A stretch of DNA of 64,000 nucleotides. Source: Bacteroidales bacterium. GTDB lineage: Bacteria; Bacteroidota; Bacteroidia; Bacteroidales; Bacteroidaceae. The notes beneath the pieces were generated by a model. It saw only the letters and a list, made by a program, of their open reading frames with translations. It had not been told where the DNA came from and searched no databases. This document shows positions 8,720 to 17,449 of this stretch, piece by piece. The DNA lies in NCBI GenBank assembly GCA_022772475.1, contig JALEZQ010000064.1, positions 33,419-97,418 on the forward strand. Direction: 5' to 3'. The position numbers and the translations under genes were made by a program. Each line of letters opens with the position of its first letter. Within the stretch, counting starts at the first letter, position 1.

Positions 8720-8727
8720 TACCTTTG
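8720..8727 (+). promoter_or_regulatory. Bacteroidetes-type -7 element (TACCTTTG)
   Basis: Matches TAnnTTTG ~40 bp upstream of the ATG at 8767. Confidence 0.5.
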
Positions 8728-8766
8728 CCCCACAGCCACCATACGGCTGTATAATAAACAAAGGAT

Positions 8767-9831
8767 ATGATGAAGTTTATGCTCGCTATACCGGCCACAT
8801 TGATGGTCAGCGCGCTCGCTGCATGCAACGGGCAGAAAGAAAACAATGGGACCAACGAACCTGACACTTGCAACGTGGATACGCTGGAATATCCTGCCTT
8901 CGTGATAGACGCTCAACGGGAAGACGTGAAGGTATGCGTCTCTGACGACGAGCGCCTTCGATTGTATTGCTGGTATCCCGATCCCGAATGGGGCGGGGGC
9001 GGCAACTGTCCCGAGCCTATCGTGATGGCGCAGTATCGCACGAAGAGCGGCGAGGTGAGGACGCGCAAAATAAGCGCTACCGCAATAGACCGGGCATGGG
9101 TCCGGATGCTACATACCATCACGAAGGACGACGGCCACACGTATTATCTGGCCGTGCGCAGTATGCGCGCCTCCAGCAACGACGGGTACACTCGGGTCAA
9201 TGCCTTCGCCATCGAGGGCGACTCGCTGATGGACGTGGCCGCCGTGGACGGCAGTGCGGACATCGACAACGGCAGTCTGCCGGACATCAACTATAACATC
9301 AGCGACTGGTACTTCAATACGAACGGCGAAGGCTACGAATGGATGTATGCGTATGACAAAGCGCAACGAAACCTCTACATCCCTGTCACTGAGGGGGAAC
9401 GGTGGCCGCAGATAATGACGGACCGCTACATGCTGTACCATTTCGACGGCAAGCGGTTTGTCAACAAGGGCGAGGTGGCGCACCGCGGACTGCACCCCTC
9501 GTTGCAGCAGTATAAGCGGTTGCGTTATTTCTTCCGGACCGCAGACTACACCCTGCGCGTGGACGAAATGGCGGACGGCACGCTGCGTTACGCGCAGTGG
9601 AAACAGCCTGCCACGCTCTCCCAAGAACCGGAGTTGGTCATCATGGGAGGAACGTGCAAAACCGTTGACTATCAAGATGTCTATACATTCCGGCACGACG
9701 GCGCAGCCTATGTAGTAGGCTACAGCGAGACGCACCATGAGGCAGATGGAGACATGACGCAACACGAGTATTTTATAATAAAAAAGGACGGCAAAGAGTT
9801 GGTCAAGCAAGAGCGTATAGAAGCACCATAA
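8767..9831 (+). CDS. hypothetical lipoprotein
   Basis: Signal peptide with lipobox-like VSALAAC; 354 aa ORF. Confidence 0.8.
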   Translation: MMKFMLAIPATLMVSALAACNGQKENNGTNEPDTCNVDTLEYPAFVIDAQREDVKVCVSDDERLRLYCWYPDPEWGGGGNCPEPIVMAQYRTKSGEVRTRKISATAIDRAWVRMLHTITKDDGHTYYLAVRSMRASSNDGYTRVNAFAIEGDSLMDVAAVDGSADIDNGSLPDINYNISDWYFNTNGEGYEWMYAYDKAQRNLYIPVTEGERWPQIMTDRYMLYHFDGKRFVNKGEVAHRGLHPSLQQYKRLRYFFRTADYTLRVDEMADGTLRYAQWKQPATLSQEPELVIMGGTCKTVDYQDVYTFRHDGAAYVVGYSETHHEADGDMTQHEYFIIKKDGKELVKQERIEAP

Positions 9832-9833
9832 AA

Positions 9834-10230
9834 ATTGCACACACGGGCAAAAACGTGAATTTTGCCGCCCAAAACGTGAACGCCCGCCGCCGCGCAAATA
9901 GAAGCGGAAAGGTGCGGCGGAGGGCGAAAATCGCACAGTGGCCGCAGAGTTTGGGCGACAGAAATTCCTGTAAGCGTTACAGAAATTTCTGTCGCCCATA
10001 CAGTGAACGCCGAAACGCATACCCTGAGGCGGCGCGGCGGGGGCTATTTTCGGGTGTTTTCTAAAGAAAATTCAGAGTATTTAACTAACATACTACACAT
10101 AGAGCAAGAATATACCATATTCTGTCAAACACAAGCGCGCCATGCTTGCGATATTTTCGGCCGCGGGGCGGCCGGTGGATTTCGCGGGCCTTCTCGAGGT
10201 TAACAAATGTGAAAGGCGCGATTGCACACT
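9834..10230 (+). repeat. ~397-bp intergenic repeat family, copy 1
   Basis: Bounded by direct TTGCACAC; shared blocks AACGTGAATTTTGC, AAATAGAAGCG, GGCGACAGAAATTCCTGTAAGCGTTACAG, GGTGGATTTCGCGGGC, GTTAAC; homologous to 25363-25760 and the complement of 44042-44438. Confidence 0.85.
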
Positions 10231-10300
10231 CCGCGGGCGGCCGGCGGGGACGATAGGAAAAAATAACACGCGTAAGGGGGTGCGCTACGCAAAATCTGCT

Positions 10301-10308
10301 TACCTTTG
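10301..10308 (+). promoter_or_regulatory. Bacteroidetes-type -7 element (TACCTTTG)
   Basis: TAnnTTTG 24 bp upstream of the ATG at 10332. Confidence 0.5.
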
Positions 10309-10331
10309 AACCTCAAAACAATCGACGCGAT

Positions 10332-11033
10332 ATGACAATGCCTGTTTTCCGCCTTCTGGCCACGCTCGGCGCGGCCGCTTTCTGCACGACGCTCACGGCA
10401 CAACATGTGGCCGACGAGGTTCACGTGACCGTGGCCGACGATGTCCGCACCGTCGTGGCCGACTCGACGGCCGACGGACGGGCGCTGCCGCTGCCTGCCG
10501 ACAGTTGTCTTACGGACGGCAACCGCCGCATGGGGCTGCCGCTACAGCCGGCCGGGCCGAGGATGACGTTCCCCCTCAGTCCGCTGATGGGGATGGGCTG
10601 GTGGCCGCTGCACGAGGGGCTGAACGCACAGGTCGAACTGAGTTTGTCCACAGGTTTCGGTCACCACCGCCTGCGCGGCGTGGGCTTCGGACAGAGCACG
10701 GCGCTGGCTTATGCCATGCCACTGAACGAGCGTTTCTCGGTGGCGGCCGGACTCTATGCCATGCACATGGACTGGGACGGCATCAGTCGCACGCAGGGCG
10801 GCGTGGCGGCGGCGCTGTGCTACCGCCTGACCGACCGTGTCAACCTCTACGCCTACGGCAGCAAGGCCTTCACGCCCGACACGGGCCTCCTGCGCTATCC
10901 GCTCTACCACGCAGCCACGCTCTATGCCCCCTGGCCCTACGTCATCCCGCGCGAACGCATCGGCGCCATGGCCGAGTTTAAGATTGGCGAGGCGGCGACC
11001 ATCGCCGTCAGCGTAGAGCACCACAAGTATTGA
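10332..11033 (+). CDS. hypothetical secreted/outer-membrane protein
   Basis: Signal-peptide-like N-terminus; 233 aa, amphipathic pattern. Confidence 0.7.
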   Translation: MTMPVFRLLATLGAAAFCTTLTAQHVADEVHVTVADDVRTVVADSTADGRALPLPADSCLTDGNRRMGLPLQPAGPRMTFPLSPLMGMGWWPLHEGLNAQVELSLSTGFGHHRLRGVGFGQSTALAYAMPLNERFSVAAGLYAMHMDWDGISRTQGGVAAALCYRLTDRVNLYAYGSKAFTPDTGLLRYPLYHAATLYAPWPYVIPRERIGAMAEFKIGEAATIAVSVEHHKY

Positions 11034-11144
11034 CGACAGACGCTGCGGTGTGCCCGTCGGCAGCCCACACCTTATATATCCTATGTACGTCTGTCCTTTT
11101 TCTAACCTCTCCATCCCTTCACCTTCATCCTGCCACCCCTACCC

Positions 11145-13061
11145 ATGCCCACCCTGCTGCGCCAGCGCGCCCTCTTACGCTTGGAATATGAACACGAGAA
11201 AGAAGCCTTCCGCCGCGCGACGGAGGTGATGAGCGTCGGCCGCAAGGTGAAGCGTGGCGAGTGCTGGTATCCCGTGACGGCGGGCCGCAGCAGTTACAAC
11301 GCGCTGGACCGCCTGGTGGTACCCCTGACGCGCAGCACCGACACGGACATTGAACACGCCTTCGAGTACGGCCGCCCGGTATGCTTCTTCACGATGGACG
11401 GGGCGGACAACCTGCAGTGGCTGCCGTTCACGGCCACGGTGAGTTATGCCGAGGCGGACCGCATGGTGGTGACGGTGCCCGACGAGAGCGCCGCCGCCCG
11501 CCTGCAGAGCGCGGAGCGTCTGGGCGTGCAGCTCCACTTCGACGAGACGACCTACCGCCTGATGTTCGACGCCATCGACCGCACGCTGGCGGCGCGCGAC
11601 AACCGGCTGGCGCACTTGCGCGACATTGTGCACGGCACGCTCCACCCACAGTTTGCCGCAGGCAGCAGTATGCCGCCGAGCCTGCCCTGGCTCAACAAGG
11701 CCCAGGAGGCGGCGGTGGCCGATGCCCTGCGGGCGCGCGACGTGATGGTGGTGCACGGACCGCCGGGGACGGGTAAGACGACGACGCTCGTGGAGACGGT
11801 ATGCGAGGTGCTGCGCCGCGAGCCGCAGGTGCTGGTGTGCGCACAGAGCAACACGGCGGTCGATTGGATTTCGTCGCAACTGGCGGCACGCGGCCTGAGC
11901 GTCCTGCGCATCGGCAACCCCACCCGCGTGACGGACGATATGCTGGCCCACACCTACGAGCGGCGCTTCGAGAGCCATCCGGACTATCCCGCGCTGTGGC
12001 AAATCAGGCGCACCATACGCCAGATGTACGCCCTGCCGCGGCGTCAGCGCCCGGCATCGTTCCACCAGAAGATGGCACGGCTGCGCGAACGGGCAGACGA
12101 GATGGAGATTGGCATACGCCACAGCCTCTTCGACACCACACGCGTGGTGGCGGCGACGCTGGCGGGCACGGCCAACCCTGTGCTGACGGGCCACCACTTC
12201 CACACGCTCTTCATCGACGAGGCGGCACAGGCGCTCGAGGCGGCCTGCTGGATAGCCCTGCAACATGCCGACCGCGTCATCCTGGCGGGCGACCACTGCC
12301 AGTTGCCGCCAACGGTGAAGTGTTACGAGGCACAGCGCGAGGGCCTGGCGGTGACGATGATGGAGGTGCTGGCGCGCGAACGCCCGGAGTGTGTGCGGCT
12401 GCTGTCGGTACAATACCGCATGAGCGAGGCGCTGATGCGCTTCTCGTCGGATTGGTTTTACGACGGCCGCCTGACGGCTGCGCCCGAGGTGCAGCAGCGC
12501 TCCATGCTGGAGCAGATTGACAACGCGATGGTCTGGATCGACACCGACGACCCGCGCCATGCCGGCCCTGCCGGTGGCGATGATGACGCAGAGAGCGGGC
12601 ACGACCGCGAGCCACTGCGCGAAGCCTATGTGGCGGCATCGTACGGCCGCATCAACAAGGGCGAGGCGCGCCTGACCATCGAGGCGTTGACGGCCTATGT
12701 GGAGCGTCTCGGCCGCCAGCGCCTCATCGACGAGGGCACGGACTTCGGCATCATCTCGCCCTACAAGGCGCAGGTGCAGTATCTGCGCCATCTGGTGCGG
12801 CGCAACGAGGTGCTGCGCCCCCTGGCCCGCCGCATCACGGTCAACACCGTCGATGCCTTCCAGGGGCAGGAGCGCGACGTCATCCTGGTGTCGCTGGTGC
12901 GCGCCAACGACGAAGGCCAGATTGGTTTCCTCACGGACCTGCGCCGCATGAACGTGGCCATCACGCGGGCACGCAGCAAACTGATTCTCATCGGCTCGGG
13001 CGAGACGCTGGGCCACCACCGCTTCTACCGCGAACTCTACAAGCGCTGCGCCGTGGAATAG
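11145..13061 (+). CDS. superfamily I DNA/RNA helicase (SMUBP2/UPF1-like AAA protein)
   Basis: Walker A VVHGPPGTGKTTT, FIDEAAQA, GDHCQLPPT, VQYRMSEALM, VNTVDAFQGQERDVILVSLVRAN, VAITRARSKLILIG. Confidence 0.93.
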   Translation: MPTLLRQRALLRLEYEHEKEAFRRATEVMSVGRKVKRGECWYPVTAGRSSYNALDRLVVPLTRSTDTDIEHAFEYGRPVCFFTMDGADNLQWLPFTATVSYAEADRMVVTVPDESAAARLQSAERLGVQLHFDETTYRLMFDAIDRTLAARDNRLAHLRDIVHGTLHPQFAAGSSMPPSLPWLNKAQEAAVADALRARDVMVVHGPPGTGKTTTLVETVCEVLRREPQVLVCAQSNTAVDWISSQLAARGLSVLRIGNPTRVTDDMLAHTYERRFESHPDYPALWQIRRTIRQMYALPRRQRPASFHQKMARLRERADEMEIGIRHSLFDTTRVVAATLAGTANPVLTGHHFHTLFIDEAAQALEAACWIALQHADRVILAGDHCQLPPTVKCYEAQREGLAVTMMEVLARERPECVRLLSVQYRMSEALMRFSSDWFYDGRLTAAPEVQQRSMLEQIDNAMVWIDTDDPRHAGPAGGDDDAESGHDREPLREAYVAASYGRINKGEARLTIEALTAYVERLGRQRLIDEGTDFGIISPYKAQVQYLRHLVRRNEVLRPLARRITVNTVDAFQGQERDVILVSLVRANDEGQIGFLTDLRRMNVAITRARSKLILIGSGETLGHHRFYRELYKRCAVE

Positions 13062-13161
13062 GCGTGGAATAGGCGGCCCACGACTTCGCTCCGGACATCC
13101 CCCAATCACCCTACCGCAGGCACTTCTCTGCCCTGCCCTATCCCCCTTTCTCAACAACCCC

Positions 13162-13416
13162 ATGAGCCAATACTTTTTCAAGAGAAACTATACGCCGGCC
13201 GACATCGCCGAAGTGAAGGAATGGTTTGACGCCCGTTGGGACCGCCTGCCGCGCAGGCTGGACCTCAACGAGGCCACCGTCTATGAGGACCTGCCCGCCA
13301 CGCTGCAGGCCTACTTCGAGATCTACAAAATTCACGGCGAAAAACCCGCCTTCGCCGGACAACTGCACCAGATATTCCTCATCCGCGACCGCCTTATCGC
13401 CAACGGCATGGAGTGA
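13162..13416 (+). CDS. hypothetical protein
   Basis: 84 aa ORF between helicase and thioredoxin genes, same strand. Confidence 0.65.
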   Translation: MSQYFFKRNYTPADIAEVKEWFDARWDRLPRRLDLNEATVYEDLPATLQAYFEIYKIHGEKPAFAGQLHQIFLIRDRLIANGME

Positions 13417-13548
13417 CGGCGGCCGGCGCAACGGTGGTTGTCTGAAACGTTGCCATTTGTTAAAACGATGGGGCTGCTTGGCACAACGGCGCGTTTTCCC
13501 TACTTTTGCACGGAATTTTATACAACACTCATCATACACCAACACCCA

Positions 13549-14625
13549 ATGCTTAAGAAAGTCTTTACACTGATGGCTGTCGGCACGATGGCCCTCGGTG
13601 CCACTGCCCAGCAGTACACGCTCAAGGGCGCGGTAAAGAGCGATGCCAAGTACATCTACCTCCGCAACGCCGAGTCGCGCGTGAACGACAGCGTGGCCGT
13701 CGTCAACGGCCAGTTCACCATCAAGGGCGATGCCCAGGGCCGCCCCTTCGCCTACGTCATGGACATGCAGGCCCGCAAGTCGGCCTTGGTCTATCTGCAG
13801 GGCAACGTCACGGTTGACCTGGAGAACGGCAAGGCCGGCGGCACGGCCGAGAACGATGCCCTGAGCGCTGCCGTCGACAAGATTGCGGAGAAGCAACAGG
13901 CATACAACACCTTCATGCAGGCCAACTACGGCGTGCTGTCGGGCCGCGACACCACGGCCACCAAAGAGGCCAAAGAGGCTGCCGAGAAGGAGTACATGGC
14001 CCACAGAGAGCAATATATGGTCGTTGTCAAGGACATACTCATGACCAACAAGACGGCCAAGTGGCCCGCCATCATCCTGCGCAACTACAGTTCGCTGCTC
14101 AGCGACGAGGAAATGGTCAATATCTTCGATGCCAAGGCAGCCTATACCGAACTGGGTGTGGTCAAGCCCATGCAAAAGAAGATTGAAGGCTTGCGCCGCC
14201 GCCTCATCGGCAAGCCTGTGACCGACTTCGTCATGGCCGACACGACGGGCGTGGAGCACCACCTGACCGAATACGTTGGCCACGGCAAGTATGTGCTGGT
14301 TGACTTCTGGGCTTCGTGGTGCGGTCCCTGCCGCGCTGAGATGCCCCACGTCAAGGCCGCCTACGACAAGTATCACACCAAGGGCTTCGACGTGGTCGGC
14401 GTATCGTTCGACAGCGACGGCGAGGCCTGGAAGGCTGCCATCAAGAAACTCAACCTGACGTGGCACCACATCTCCGACCTCAAGGGCTGGGAGTGTGCCG
14501 CCGGCAGCCTCTACGGCGTGACGGGCATCCCCGCTTCGGTGCTCTTCGACCCCGAGGGCAAGGTGGTGGCCAACGACCTGCGTGGCGACGACCTGAGCAA
14601 GAAACTCGAAGAACTGCTGAAGTAA
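13549..14625 (+). CDS. TlpA-like thioredoxin-fold protein with N-terminal DUF4369-like domain
   Basis: VLVDFWASWCGPCRAEMP motif; signal peptide MLKKVFTLMAVGTMALGATAQ; TACTTTTG promoter element at 13501-13508. Confidence 0.9.
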   Translation: MLKKVFTLMAVGTMALGATAQQYTLKGAVKSDAKYIYLRNAESRVNDSVAVVNGQFTIKGDAQGRPFAYVMDMQARKSALVYLQGNVTVDLENGKAGGTAENDALSAAVDKIAEKQQAYNTFMQANYGVLSGRDTTATKEAKEAAEKEYMAHREQYMVVVKDILMTNKTAKWPAIILRNYSSLLSDEEMVNIFDAKAAYTELGVVKPMQKKIEGLRRRLIGKPVTDFVMADTTGVEHHLTEYVGHGKYVLVDFWASWCGPCRAEMPHVKAAYDKYHTKGFDVVGVSFDSDGEAWKAAIKKLNLTWHHISDLKGWECAAGSLYGVTGIPASVLFDPEGKVVANDLRGDDLSKKLEELLK

Positions 14626-14655
14626 GTCCCCTACCCTTACACCTACATTGACGAA

Positions 14656-14697
14656 GAACGGCCCAAACGGAACATCGCGCTTCCGTTTGGGCCGTTC
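14656..14697. terminator. intergenic terminator hairpin
   Basis: Perfect 17-bp inverted repeat GAACGGCCCAAACGGAA/TTCCGTTTGGGCCGTTC with 8-nt loop between convergent genes. Confidence 0.8.
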
Positions 14698-14772
14698 TCG
14701 CATGTAATGGGAGGGGAGAGGGGGATTTGCGGGGCGGCGCCTCTGTACTTCTATCGGCATCCCTGCCGCCGC

Positions 14773-15627
14773 TCACACCGGCCACTGGTCCACGTCGCAT
14801 CGGGCCTCGATGGCGGCCTCGACATCGTCGGGAAGGGCGGAGAAAAAGTCGAGGCCGGTGCGCTCCTCGACGTCATCGACGCTGCAGGCATACGAGGCCA
14901 TGGGCTTGTGGCCGGCGACATTGTCATAGACAAAGCCGATGCAGCGGGCATCGCTTCCGCTGCCCGTGAGAACCACCTTGAAGAAGGCGTCGGGCACAGC
15001 GACACGGTGGGGACCGACGCGGCGGGGGCGCTTACGGCGGTAGATGGGGCCGCAGACAATATGGACAGCGCCCCAGCGGGTGGCCCATGTGCGGCAGGCG
15101 TCCTCGAGCACCTTCCAGTCGCGGCCGTTCAGGTCGCCGTTCTGCGGACAGATGTTCGTCATGAGGAACGACTCGTCCTGGGCCTGGCGCGACCATTTGT
15201 TGTCGGCCGCCGGACACATGTGGCCGCGCTGGTAGCCGCACTCGCTCTCGCGGATGTCGGAATAGAGGGCGCGGGGCTCGGGCACGTCGGTGTCTTCGTA
15301 AAACTTGTGGCCCTTGCGCTCGTGCGGCCCGTCGGTATGGGCCGCCGTGAGCGTCCACCCCACCCACATGGGGGTCAGGCGGCGGGCGTCATAGGCGGTG
15401 ACGTAGGCCGTGCGGCGGAGCAACTGGCCCTCGTCGCCACCGTCGGTGCGGCGGCACAGCAGGTATGCGCTGCCCGAGGCGCTGAGGGTATCGGCGGCCT
15501 CGGGGGCGGCAGTTGTTTGTGACTCAGCGACAGCGGCCTTGGGCGTAGCGGCCTTGGGCGTGCTCATCCGGCAGCCGCCGGCGGTAAGGGCCACGAAGGC
15601 CAGGGAAAGGAGGCAGGAGGTATTCAT
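14773..15627 (-). CDS. DNA/RNA non-specific endonuclease, secreted/lipoprotein
   Basis: QRGHMCPAADNKW motif (DRGH-like), MTNICPQNGDLNGRDWKVLE. Confidence 0.9.
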   Translation of the reverse strand: MNTSCLLSLAFVALTAGGCRMSTPKAATPKAAVAESQTTAAPEAADTLSASGSAYLLCRRTDGGDEGQLLRRTAYVTAYDARRLTPMWVGWTLTAAHTDGPHERKGHKFYEDTDVPEPRALYSDIRESECGYQRGHMCPAADNKWSRQAQDESFLMTNICPQNGDLNGRDWKVLEDACRTWATRWGAVHIVCGPIYRRKRPRRVGPHRVAVPDAFFKVVLTGSGSDARCIGFVYDNVAGHKPMASYACSVDDVEERTGLDFFSALPDDVEAAIEARCDVDQWPV

Positions 15628-15675
15628 CGCAGAGAAAGGTCTGAGGGGGAACTTCGGAGGCGGCATCATGCTTCT

Positions 15676-16575
15676 TTATTCATCATCACCCACTCCCCGT
15701 CCGGTTTCGTCCTCCTCACCCATGAGTTGGCGGACGGCGCGGCTGCAGTCTTCCATCAGCCACTTGGGCGTGGACGTGGCGCCGCAGACACCGACGGACT
15801 GTGCGCCGTCAAACCACTCGCGCTGCAGGGCGGCCGGCGTATCGACCAGATAGGACCGCGGGTTGACGCGGCGGCAGGCTTCGTAGAGCACGCGGCCGTT
15901 GCTGCTCTTCAGCCCGGAGACGAAGAGCACCACGTCGTGGCGCGTGGCGAAGGCCTGGATGTTGGGCAGGCGGTTGGCCACCTGGCGGCATATGGTGTCG
16001 AAGTAGCGGAAGGTGGCCGGCGGCTGGATGTGCGCCGTGATGTAATCGACAATCTCGCGAAAGCCGTCCAGCGACTTGGTGGTCTGCGAGAACAGGCAGA
16101 TGGAGCGTGAGAAGTCGAGCGTCTGCGCTTCCGACAAGCATTCGATGACGATGGCGTTGCCCTCAGTCTGTCCCACCAGTCCGAGCACCTCTGCATGGCC
16201 GCGCTTGCCGTAGATGACAATCTGCGGGCGTTGCGGTTCGCAATAGACGCGCTTGATGCGCTGCTGGAGGTTGAGGACCACAGGGCAGGTGGCGTCGATG
16301 ATGTCTATGCGGCGCTCGCAGGCCAGGGCATAGGTGGCGGGGGGCTCGCCGTGGGCACGCAGCAGCACCTTGGCGTCACGCAGCGAGCGGAAGGTGTCGT
16401 GGTCGATGGTGACCAGCCCCAGAGCGCGCAGGCGCTCGCATTCGCTGCCGTTGTGGACGATGTCGCCCAGACAGTAGAGGGCACGGCTCTTGGCCAGTTC
16501 CTCCTCGGCCTTGCCGATGGCCGTCGTCACGCCGAAGCAGAAGCCCGACCGGGCATCGATTTCTATCTTTAGCAT
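15676..16575 (-). CDS. ispH: 4-hydroxy-3-methylbut-2-enyl diphosphate reductase
   Basis: MLKIEIDARSGFCFGVTTAI, LGDIVHNG, RAHGEPP, DATCPVV, TTKSLDGFREIV, SSNGRVLYE. Confidence 0.94.
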   Translation of the reverse strand: MLKIEIDARSGFCFGVTTAIGKAEEELAKSRALYCLGDIVHNGSECERLRALGLVTIDHDTFRSLRDAKVLLRAHGEPPATYALACERRIDIIDATCPVVLNLQQRIKRVYCEPQRPQIVIYGKRGHAEVLGLVGQTEGNAIVIECLSEAQTLDFSRSICLFSQTTKSLDGFREIVDYITAHIQPPATFRYFDTICRQVANRLPNIQAFATRHDVVLFVSGLKSSNGRVLYEACRRVNPRSYLVDTPAALQREWFDGAQSVGVCGATSTPKWLMEDCSRAVRQLMGEEDETGRGVGDDE

Positions 16576-16689
16576 ACGGGTAAGTTGGTGGTATAGAGTG
16601 GTGTGATGATGGAACAATACGTTGCTACGCTTTGGGATTCATTTGACATAACGTGAAAGGGCCCGTCGAAGCACGCTATCTTTGCATCA

Positions 16690-17385
16690 TCACTGTGCCT
16701 GCGTAGCCTCTGCAAAGCGTTCGCGGAGCCACTGCTGCTGCTCGTCGGGCGTGAGGTGGCTGTTGTCTAAGAGCAGGGCATCGGGCGCCTGGCGCAGAGG
16801 GGCTACCTCGCGGTGCGAATCGATGTAGTCGCGCTCCTGCACGTTGCGCAGGATGTCGGCATAGTCGGCCGGCATGCCCTTGGCCTGCAGTTCGTCGTAG
16901 CGTCGCTGCGCACGCACCTCGGCCGAGGCGGTGACGAAGACTTTGAGTTCGGCATCGGGGAAGACGACGGTGGCGATGTCGCGGCCGTCCATGACGATGC
17001 CGCGCTCACGGCCCATGGCCTGCTGCTGGGCGGTCATGGCCTGACGGACGAAGGGCAGGGCGGCCACCTGACTGACGTGAGACGACACTTCCAACGTGCG
17101 GATGTCGCGCTCCACCACCTCGCCGTTGAGGCAGGTGAGGGGCAGGTGCGTCTCGGGGTCGAGGCGGAAATTAATGGTCACGCCGTCCATGAGGCGCTCC
17201 AGGGCTTCGGCGTCCAGATGGCCGTCGGCATCGAAAAGGCCGGCACGCAGGGCGGCCAGCGCTACGGCGCGGTACATGGCGCCGGTATCGACATAGACGT
17301 AGCCCACTTCCTTGGCCAGGCGCTTGGCCATCGTGCTCTTGCCGCACGACGAATGGCCGTCGATGGCCACGATTATTCTTTTCAT
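16690..17385 (-). CDS. cmk: cytidylate kinase
   Basis: [60 protein letters not shown]. Confidence 0.95.
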   Translation of the reverse strand: MKRIIVAIDGHSSCGKSTMAKRLAKEVGYVYVDTGAMYRAVALAALRAGLFDADGHLDAEALERLMDGVTINFRLDPETHLPLTCLNGEVVERDIRTLEVSSHVSQVAALPFVRQAMTAQQQAMGRERGIVMDGRDIATVVFPDAELKVFVTASAEVRAQRRYDELQAKGMPADYADILRNVQERDYIDSHREVAPLRQAPDALLLDNSHLTPDEQQQWLRERFAEATQAQ

Positions 17386-17449
17386 AGTTGCTGTGCTTGA
17401 AGGGTTATTGCTGTGAAAGGTTTGCCGCGAGGCGGCTATTTAGCGGCGG

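Noticed and set aside
11175-13181. 668-aa minus-strand ORF
   Set aside because: Fully antisense to an unmistakable SF1 helicase; low-complexity Arg/His/Ala composition.
16677-16684. TATCTTTG promoter-like element on + strand between ispH and cmk
   Set aside because: No plus-strand gene follows and no well-spaced -33 element; would only make sense as an antisense RNA, which sequence alone cannot support.
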